DNA of 64,000 nucleotides, taken from Ligustrum vulgare. Taxonomy: Eukaryota > Streptophyta > Magnoliopsida > Lamiales > Oleaceae. A program made the position numbers and the translations under genes. The stretch lies in contig OY743189.1 of assembly GCA_963555705.1 (NCBI GenBank), positions 4,853,501 through 4,917,500 of the forward strand, given 5' to 3'. Positions 57,459-64,000 of the stretch are shown here, piece by piece. The notes under the pieces were generated by a model that was given only the letters and a program-made list of their open reading frames with translations, was not told where the DNA came from and searched no databases. The stretch's first letter is position 1. Every line of letters begins with the position of its first letter.

Positions 57459-58413
57459 TGATGTGATCCCGGGAGGGGGTCACAACGAACACGCAGAATT
57501 AAACGAAACAAAGATAGGAAAGATTCAGATTCAGCCAAGAAACACAAGAACAAAATAATTAAAATACTGGAAAAGATAAAAATTGACGATAGGACCTGGA
57601 CCCAACAATCACGACGCAATAAATTGACGATACGGATTGAAGAACCGAGGTTTCCGAAACACCACAAGGACTTGTCAATTTCCTTGATAAGATTCTAATT
57701 GGAAACGCCACAAATATTCCCGCAAATATTTGATAAGTTCAACGCCACAAATATTTTCACAATATTTGATAAGTTGGATTTGTTCTCGAAGAATACAAAA
57801 GGGACTCCTCAACCTTTCAATTGGAGAAATCTCTCTCAACTTTATTAATCTCAAAACTCAAACTAAACTGTTTTTTACAATGAATGGAAAGAAATATAAA
57901 TAAGCAAAATGACCTAGCCGCTAATTTACTCGAAATAGAATTCTAATTAGACTAAAATTCTAAAATAGGAAAATAACTTAAAATTATAAAGGAAACAAAA
58001 TAATTGAAATTCCCGCAAAATCTGGCCCGCTCCTCAGTTACGGCCGTGAAGAATACATTTACGGCCGTAAAGCCTTCTCCGGTCTAAAACTGTTTTATGA
58101 GTTACGGTCATAACTTTCAGACTTACGTCCGTAAGCCTAGTTCTGCTGAAATTCTGCTTTTTCCCTCGATAGTTGATTACGGCCGTGACAATAGCTTTTA
58201 CGGCCGTGATTATATGCGTTACGGCCGTGAAGGATCTCCATTACGGCCGTAATGACCTTTTTGCACAAATAATCTTGATCCCTTGATTTTGCCTGATCCG
58301 TCCCTCTTCTCTGCTCGACCCCAACATGGAACTTACTTCGTTTTGCACGTAGATCATTGTCATATTGCCGATGGCTCGACTTTGCCCTTCGATGCCTGGT
58401 CCGGATCATATCA
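57459..58413 (-). repeat. LTR B (955 bp), shared middle LTR
   Basis: Serves as 5' LTR of body 1 and 3' LTR of body 2. Same length as LTR A with scattered differences. Palindromes at about 58038-58250, two of them mutated. Confidence 0.93.
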
Positions 58414-59943
58414 TACTCCCTCTCTTGAAAATGATTCGACCTCGAATCCAATTTTGGTCGGCTTTTCAAACTCCTTCTGCTTTTTCTGAGGTTTGTACCT
58501 CAACCTTCTTTTCTTTATTTTCACTCCCTCTCCTTTTTTTGAGGTCGTGGCCTCAACTCTCTTTTCTTCAATTTCCACTCCCTCTCCTTTTTCTGAGGTC
58601 GTGGCCTCAACTCTCTTATTTTTCCCCTCAAACTCACTTTTCACCTTCAATTGATCTTTCAGGGCTTCACTTGGAGATAGTGGCATTAGAGTAAACTTTT
58701 TCCCCCCTTTTACCAAGCTGTATCTATTCGTATACCCATCATGTAGCACAGCCCTTTCATGTTGCCAAGGTCTCCCTAACAGTATGTGACTAATTTGCAT
58801 TGGCACCACGTCACAAACTACCTCATCCGAATACCCACCAAAAGAAAATGCCACTAATGTCTGTCTCTTTACCTTAACTTCCCCCGACTCAGTCAACCAT
58901 TGTAATTTATAAGGTGTTGGATGTTTCATTAAAGGTATGCCTAATTTTTCCACCAACATTGTACTAACTACATTAGTACAACTTCCCCCGTCAATCACCA
59001 AGCTACAAACTTTTTCATCCACTAAGCATCTAGTGCGAAAAATATTATCCCTTTGCCCATCCACATTTTTCAAAACATTCGCCTTACGCTTAACGCTAAG
59101 AGCATGTCTATCAATAATTGACTTATCCACCACAACACTTTTCGCCCCTTCACTATCACACCTAACCTTTTTACGTGGACAATCAAGTGCAATGTGACCC
59201 CGTTCCAAGCATTTAAAGCACTTAATATTTTTATCCTTAAGAGGCTTGGAATCAGAATTATTTTTACCTTTGGTTGTCGGTTCCTCCCTCCTTTTGTGAA
59301 CATGATCACTACTCTCCCGTTTTGATGTATCTTTTCACTTCAATGTCCTTTCATCACCCCCATCTCCACCTCTAGAATTGGTTTTACGCCCCTTATGCCT
59401 CCTAGCCCTAGAATCCGCCTGATATTGCTCCTTTTCCCATAAAGCAAGTTATGCTTACCTTCTATCCATCCTAGCCATCAATCTCTCATGTTTTACCTTC
59501 ATGGCCTCCATCTGTTTAAAATTATTTTGGTCACCTGTTGATGGAGATTTTTCTCTGCGAGACATGGTTAGTTTTCGAAGACAAACAAAAAATCCTCTCA
59601 TGTTTATTTTCACTCGTGTATCACACTAAATCCCTTCAAATTTCACCCAAGAAGAAACCAAGGATCAACTATCAAGCAATTTATGGAAGATACGAAAAGT
59701 AAAAAAAATAGGAAATTCTCGGAATATTAGAAATTTTTTTTTTAATCTGCCAGAAAATTTGACTACGAGTATGGAAGAAAAAACGGAATTGGATTTGGAC
59801 GAGAAACGAACAAGAAAAACATTTTTGAATTTTTGGGACTGACTCTTATGGATCAGATTGGAAAAAATTTATAACTTGCACGAAGAACAAGAAAATATCA
59901 AGAATACCAAGAACTGAATCTAGATCCAAGCTCTGATACCAGA
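58414..59943 (-). pseudogene. Body 2: gag remnant, zinc knuckle and protease
   Basis: Starts MSRREKSPSTG at 59565 (minus). Gag lacks its core, and stops occur near 59455 and 59335. The knuckle is CFKCLERGHIALDC at about 59225-59180. A 265-codon open frame (59208-58411) carries an intact-looking aspartic protease (LVIDGGSCTNVVS near residue 70, HILLGRPWQHERAV near 143) and the duplicated VEATTSEKGE linker. It stops at the TGA formed by the first bases of LTR B. PBS at 59926-59941. The protease could still fold, but the element cannot encode a full Gag or any polymerase. Confidence 0.88.
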
Positions 59944-60876
59944 TGATGTGATCCCGGGATGGGGTCACAACGAACACGCAGAATTAAACGAAACAAAGAT
60001 AGGAAAGATCCAGATTCAGTCAAGAAACACAAGAGCACAATAATTAAAGTACTGGAAAAGATAAAATTTGACGATAGGACCTGGACCCAACAATCACGAT
60101 GCAATAAATTGACGATGCGGATTGAAGAACCGAGGTTTCCGAAACACCACAAGGACTTGTCAATTTCCTTGATAAGATTCTAATTGGAAACGCCACAAAT
60201 ATTCTCGCGAATATTTGGTAAGTTCAACGCCATAAATATTTTCACAATATTTGATAAGTTGGATTTGTTCTCGAAGAACACAAAAGGGACTCCTCAACCT
60301 TTCAATTGGAGAAAACTCTCTCAACTTTATTAATCTCAAAACTCAAACTAAACTGTTTTTTACAATGAATGGAAAGGAATATAAATAAGCAAAATAACCT
60401 AGCCACTAATTTACTCGAAATCGAATTCTAATTAGACTAAAATTCTAAAATAGGAAAATAACTTAAAATTATAAAGGAAACAAAATAATTGAAATTCTGG
60501 CAAAATCTGGCCCGCTCTTCAGTTACGGCTATGAAGAATACATTTACGGCCGTAAAGCCTTCTCCGGTCTAAAACTGTTTTATGAGTTACGGCCGTAACT
60601 TTCAGACTTGCGGCTGTAAGCCTGGTTCTGCTGAAATTCTGCCTTTTCCCTCGATAGTTGATTACGGCCGTGACAATAGCTTTTACGGCCGTGATTATAT
60701 GCGTTACGGCCGTAATGACCTTTTTGCACAAATAATTTTGATCCCTTGATTTGGCCTGATCCGTCCCTCTTCTCGGCTCGACCCCAACATGGAACTTACT
60801 TCGTTTTGCACGTAGATCATTGTCATATTGCCGATGACTCGACTTTTCCCTTCGATGCCCGGTCCGGATCATATCA
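59944..60876 (-). repeat. LTR C (933 bp), 5' LTR of body 2
   Basis: Plus-strand TGATGTGATCCCGGGATGGGG...GGATCATATCA. About 22 bp shorter than A and B, with one palindrome lost around 60710. Followed by the target duplication TCTTC. Confidence 0.93.
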
Positions 60877-61403
60877 TCTTCACTGCCATTACCCGGGGGA
60901 TACGATAGAATCAAGTCCATCAGGTCTTCATTACCATTAACCTTGAGACAGGACATAACCACGCCCACAAGGTCCTCAGCGGATAATTATTTCAGCTCTT
61001 CAGCTGGATATTATTTCAAGTCATCAGCAGCTCTTCAGTTGGTAATTATTTCAATTCCTCGGCTCTTCAGCTGTCCCCCCAAATTCAGTCCATAAATGAA
61101 ATGAAGACTTCAACTACGTGGATCAAATAAAGAAAATTATGACCCAATAGAAATTTTCTGATTATGTTTTTGTGGAGAATGCCTATCACACACGATGGCT
61201 CCTATGTGAACTTCAATCATTCACCATCATCTTCCTGTCGACCTGAATTATGTTTCTGGTCTAACAAGCGGACTTGGACATCGGTTCTACATATGAACGA
61301 CCAAATCGACTCAAGAAAAAGAAGCAGAGTGGGCTCGATGCAAGGGTTAGTATTTGAACAAGGTCCAGACTTAAGGTGATCATAAGTCTAGACCTTGGGG
61401 GAC
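60877..61403 (+). other. Non-coding 3' internal part of the LARD-like element
   Basis: Continues the host element after the array, with short repeats of CAGCTCTTCAGCTGG type (60990-61070) and a purine-rich end leading to CCTTGGGGGACA. No coding support. Confidence 0.6.
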
Positions 61404-62061
61404 ATTTTTTCACCCCATAAATTCAGGTCAAGTTAAGAGTCACCTATTCAATGGTCAACAAGCTTAATGGTTAAGTTCCACGTCAAACTAAGGATCAAGA
61501 CTACTCAAGATGAACTCAAATTGAGTAAACTCAAATGGTCAATATGATAATTATATGAAGATATGAATGAAATTGCCTATAACTAATAGATATTGCCCCA
61601 TTGTGTAATTATTAGATGAAGGATCAATTATGTAAATATGTCTACCCCCATTTTACCTATAAATGGGGGATTTTATGTTCATTTGAGAGAGAGCAATTTA
61701 TTTATTCAAAGAAAAATCTTTTAACTTCAAATGACTTACAGACATGATGCTCAGGTCCAAAGGCTTGTAGACCTGAATGCCAGGTCATACACAATGCAGA
61801 ACTGCATGCTAGGTCATACACAATGTAGACTTGAATGTCAAGTCATACACATGCCGACCTGAGTGTCCAGTTATGCACGAGCAGACCTTAGTCAATGATC
61901 TAAAGTTCCACCTCGCATAAATTCACATACTATCTAGAATTCAGTTATATGACCTTGTTGTTTAGCTAAAAATCTCAAAATCAAGTTATCTCAACATGAT
62001 GAGTTAAAGATCAATTTATTTTATTTGTTGACTAGCTTTGTGACAAAAAGTCACGTCAATA
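61404..62061 (+). repeat. 3' LTR of the LARD-like element (658 bp)
   Basis: TATA box CCTATAAATGGGGGA at about 61661. The hairpin repeat GACCTGAATGCCAGGTC is present with decayed copies at 61770-61885. It ends CACGTCAATA, then GGTAT. It is visibly diverged from the 5' LTR, indicating an old insertion that later accepted the two nested ones. Confidence 0.88.
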
Positions 62062-62080
62062 GGTATCAAACATGAAGGCA

Positions 62081-62789
62081 AAAGTTAAAATTACGTAAAT
62101 ACTTGATTTTTGCAGTGCAATTGAAATTTATGTCTTTCTAAAAAGATCGCACATTGATACTGGCACGAATTTATGATGATTCTAATTTACTGAAATTCAC
62201 TTCGTTTTAGAGTATCATATTAGGATACATATTAAGCATTCATTTTTTTAACACAATTATTATAATTTATAAGTCAATTTATAAACAACACATTTTCTAA
62301 AAAAATTACTTTTTTGACCACATACAGATTTTCTCTCTCCACTTTGTAACAACATATTTTCAAATACATATTTTACCTCGAAAACACTACATTCTTTATT
62401 TATATATAAAAATATTTTACCAAACAAATGCTTAACATACGATCACGTCGAAAACATTTTAAAAAAATTATTTTTGAAAAAGACTTTTTAGATTATGTGA
62501 TTAAAAAGTATGAAATTTTATGAAAAATGTAAAAAGTAAGCATTTATTTGGTAAATTGTTTATAAACGGTTGGTTACAAATATTGTTTATAAATAGTGAC
62601 GTGATAACATTTCATTGTTGCCTTTTTTTTTTGTTGAAAACTCAGAAATGGTATCAGAGAATCTTTGACCAACCGAAAATATTAATTTTTAAAAAATTGT
62701 CTAATGAAAATTGCCACGTGATCATTTATAAACAAATTTTACCAAATAGAAACAAATTTTTCTTTCTCTTTTTTTTTTGTTTTTTTAAA
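62081..62789. other. Gene-free AT-rich flank
   Basis: No coding support. TGGTATCAGAGAATC at 62650 resembles an initiator-Met primer-binding site upstream of the leader repeat, but no LTR end (CA) lies directly before it, so I do not call it. Confidence 0.35.
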
Positions 62790-63080
62790 CATAAGTTTGT
62801 TAACCTTGAAAAAAGGCGTGAAACTTTGAAACATAAATTTATTAACCTTGAAAAAGGCGTGAAACTTTGAAACATAAGTTTGTTAACCTTGAAAAGGGCG
62901 TGAAACTTTGAAACATAAGTCATAAGTTTATTAACCTTGAAAAAGGCGTGAAACTTTGAAACATAAGTTTATTAACCTTGAAAAGGGCGTGAAACTTTGA
63001 AGCATAAGTTTGTTAACCTTGAAAAAGGCGTGAAACTTTGAAATACAAGTTTAATAACCTTGAAAAAGGCTTAGAGTTTT
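62790..63080 (+). repeat. Leader tandem repeat, about 41-bp unit, seven copies
   Basis: TTAACCTTGAAAAAGGCGTG plus AAACTTTGAAACATAAGTT recurs at 62801, 62843, 62883, 62932, 62973, 63013 and 63055 (40-49 bp apart). It sits just upstream of a gag-like start and matches, in reverse, the degenerate repeat at 47050-47310. Confidence 0.93.
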
Positions 63081-63139
63081 GAGATTAAAGTTCACCTATT
63101 TTTTAAAAAGAAGATAAAAACAAAAAAATTGTTGTGAAC

Positions 63140-63223
63140 ATGAATGAAAGTGACGATGATATTAACCCTCGTAGGAGTAAAAATGACCAGCTCAGGGAGG
63201 AGGAGGCTCCTCTTATTACCTAA
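63140..63223 (+). pseudogene. Gag N-terminal stub of about 27 codons
   Basis: The ATG at 63140 opens MNESDDDINPRRSKNDQLRE, then EEAPL and a TAA at about 63221 inside the first minisatellite unit. It is homologous to the gag opening at 47034 (SESDNDVNPRRSMEEQ). The rest of gag has been replaced by tandem repeats, so this is a non-autonomous derivative retaining leader and gag start only. Confidence 0.6.
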
Positions 63224-63390
63224 GTGGCATGGCTCATCTTATTTCCCTAAGTGGCATGCCTCAAGATGGCTCGTCTTATTGCCTAAGTGGCATGGCTCGT
63301 CTTATTTCCTAAGTGGCATGGCTCAAGAAGCCCATCTTACTGCCCTAAGTGGCATGGCTCAAGAAGCCCTCACATATCCTAAGTGGCTCA
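63215..63390 (+). repeat. Minisatellite, six units of 26-36 bp
   Basis: CCTAAGTGGCATGGCTC recurs at about 63220, 63247, 63283, 63309, 63345 and 63379, with variable spacers (GTCTTATTG, AAGAAGCC). Confidence 0.9.
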
Positions 63391-63399
63391 TACTTCTTC

Positions 63400-63650
63400 C
63401 GAAGGACGTCTTCCATGGACCCCTTCCGAAGTACCTCCTCTTCTGAAAGACGTCTTCCATGGACCCCTTCCAAAGTACCTCCTCTTTCGAAAGACGTCTT
63501 CCATGGACCCCTTCCGAAGTACCTCCTTTTTCGAAGGACGTCTTCCGTGGACCCCTTCCGAAGCACCACCTCTTCCGAAGGACGTCTTTCATGGACCCCT
63601 TCCGAAGCACCTCTTCCGAAGGACGTCTTCCATGGACCCCTTCCAAAGGA
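63400..63650 (+). repeat. 44-bp tandem repeat, six units
   Basis: GACGTCTTCCATGGACCCCT recurs at 63405, 63449, 63493, 63537, 63581 and 63622: five intervals, four of 44 bp and one of 41 bp. GACGTC and CCATGG are palindromic. Because 44 is not divisible by three, several frames on both strands stay open over 100 codons; none is a gene. Confidence 0.95.
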
Positions 63651-64000
63651 CTCCTACAAGAGACTTCTTCCAAGAGAAGAACTATGTCAATTGACACCCT
63701 AAAAAGGGAGACCCCTGAACAAGAGATTCCTGAAGAAGAACACCCTGAACAAAGGACTCATAAATGAACACCTATGGAAAATCCTCCCCCCCCCCCAAAT
63801 GAGGAGCGAACGTCTCATAAATGCCGTAGCAGCACAGTGTCAAAAGACCCCCGTAGTCATGTCTGATTTAGATGTCGCGGCAACGCAAACTCATGAAACA
63901 ATAAAAGCTCTGCTTATTTTCGAAGTGGAACGGTTCGAAGCAGCCCACCTTTATTGTGCCAACATGGCAGGACTCAAACAACAATATATTGTTAAGCTCG
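63651..64000 (+). other. Continuing non-coding internal region
   Basis: Contains a short degenerate GAACAAGAGATTCCTGAAGA-type repeat, a C11 homopolymer at 63788 and ordinary sequence to the window edge. The element continues beyond the window. Confidence 0.5.

Larger units (their letters stand above)
54689..60876 (-). mobile_element. Tandem retrotransposon array: three LTRs, two bodies
   Basis: LTR A (54689-55643), body 1, LTR B (57459-58413), body 2, LTR C (59944-60876), all on the minus strand. One target duplication, TCTTC, flanks the whole block (54684-54688 and 60877-60881), so it behaves as a single insertion later expanded by unequal LTR-LTR exchange, or inserted as a concatemer. Each body has its own iMet PBS and a gag-remnant/protease region. 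The gag core and all of pol are missing. It sits inside the LARD-like element. Confidence 0.95.
48217..62061 (+). mobile_element. Large non-coding LTR retrotransposon (LARD-like)
   Basis: LTRs at 48217-48850 (634 bp) and 61404-62061 (658 bp) share most of their sequence (AGGTCAAG or GGGTCAAGGTTAAGAGTC start, AAAAAGTGACGTCAACA-type end). The exact target duplication GGTAT lies at 48212-48216 and 62062-62066. A purine tract (CCTTGGGGGACA, about 61393-61404) precedes the 3' LTR. Once the two nested insertions (50567-52767 and 54689-60876) are removed, about 4.2 kb of internal sequence remains. It encodes no gag or pol domain and is dominated by minisatellite. It must have been mobilised in trans. 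Confidence 0.9.

Noticed and set aside
54689..60876. Two independent neighbouring insertions instead of one array
   Set aside because: Adjacent bodies share the middle LTR and there is only one pair of target duplications (TCTTC) around the whole block.
62650..62664. TGGTATCAGAGAATC as a primer-binding site
   Set aside because: Matches initiator-Met tRNA over 11 bases, but no LTR end lies two or so bases upstream and no LTR could be delimited.
63345..63767. Frames of over 100 codons on both strands
   Set aside because: The 44-bp repeat holds several frames open at once; coding in all of them is implausible.
1..64000. tRNA, rRNA or other RNA genes
   Set aside because: No cloverleaf or rRNA sequence noticed; tRNA-like matches are only the retroelement primer-binding sites. 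A tRNAscan-SE run would settle it.

Overview
The window is a piece of a flowering-plant nuclear genome, most likely a dicot. It is AT-rich, has no bacterial-style operons, and is built almost entirely from transposable elements stacked inside one another. I see no complete host gene. The only host-gene-like traces are two short exon-like stretches on the minus strand: a last-exon candidate at 17877-18047, and an 82-codon frame split between 41350-41547 and 37034-37089. LTR boundaries below were read from the sequence itself: TG...CA ends, primer-binding sites (PBS), polypurine tracts (PPT) and 5-bp target-site duplications (TSD).

Region 1 (1-18.1 kb) is old, decayed repeat DNA. It holds a Ty3/gypsy polyprotein pseudogene (1166-3745) whose chromodomain resumes at 6563 after a 2.8-kb solo LTR. 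It also holds a cluster of non-autonomous Helitrons (best copy 10413-14247), itself inside another solo LTR (9169-15099), plus small MITE-like elements.

Region 2 (18.1-36.2 kb) is a minus-strand element primed by tRNA-Asp (18138-36189). It is broken by a solo LTR (20583-22652, TSD TAAGA) and by a very young full-length copy of the same family in the opposite direction (24807-33506, two 1504-bp LTRs, TSD CACTT). The young copy has an intact 830-codon gag-protease ORF and then 3 kb of non-coding spacer. There is no reverse transcriptase or integrase, so it resembles the gag-only non-autonomous class (TR-GAG).

Region 3 (36.2-48.2 kb) contains a second gag-protease-only element, primed by initiator-Met tRNA (37090-41349, 914-bp LTRs, TSD TCCTG), which sits inside the 82-codon exon-like frame. 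It is followed by another gypsy pol remnant (41576-42858), a decayed minus-strand Tat/Athila-like element (about 43640-46804), and a gag remnant with a nearby LTR (46805-48049).

Region 4 (48.2-62.1 kb) is one non-coding, minisatellite-filled LTR element (48217-62061, TSD GGTAT). Inside it lie a 2.2-kb mini-retrotransposon (50567-52767, TSD GGTGA) and a three-LTR/two-body tandem array (54689-60876, TSD TCTTC). Region 5 (62.1-64 kb) is the start of another minisatellite-rich element that keeps only about 25 codons of gag.

Three themes recur. Several families keep gag and protease but no polymerase, so they must borrow reverse transcriptase and integrase from elsewhere. Their LTRs carry dense CpG-containing palindromes (TTACGGCCGTAA or GCGATCGC). 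Tandem repeats are repeatedly generated inside LTRs and untranslated spacers.
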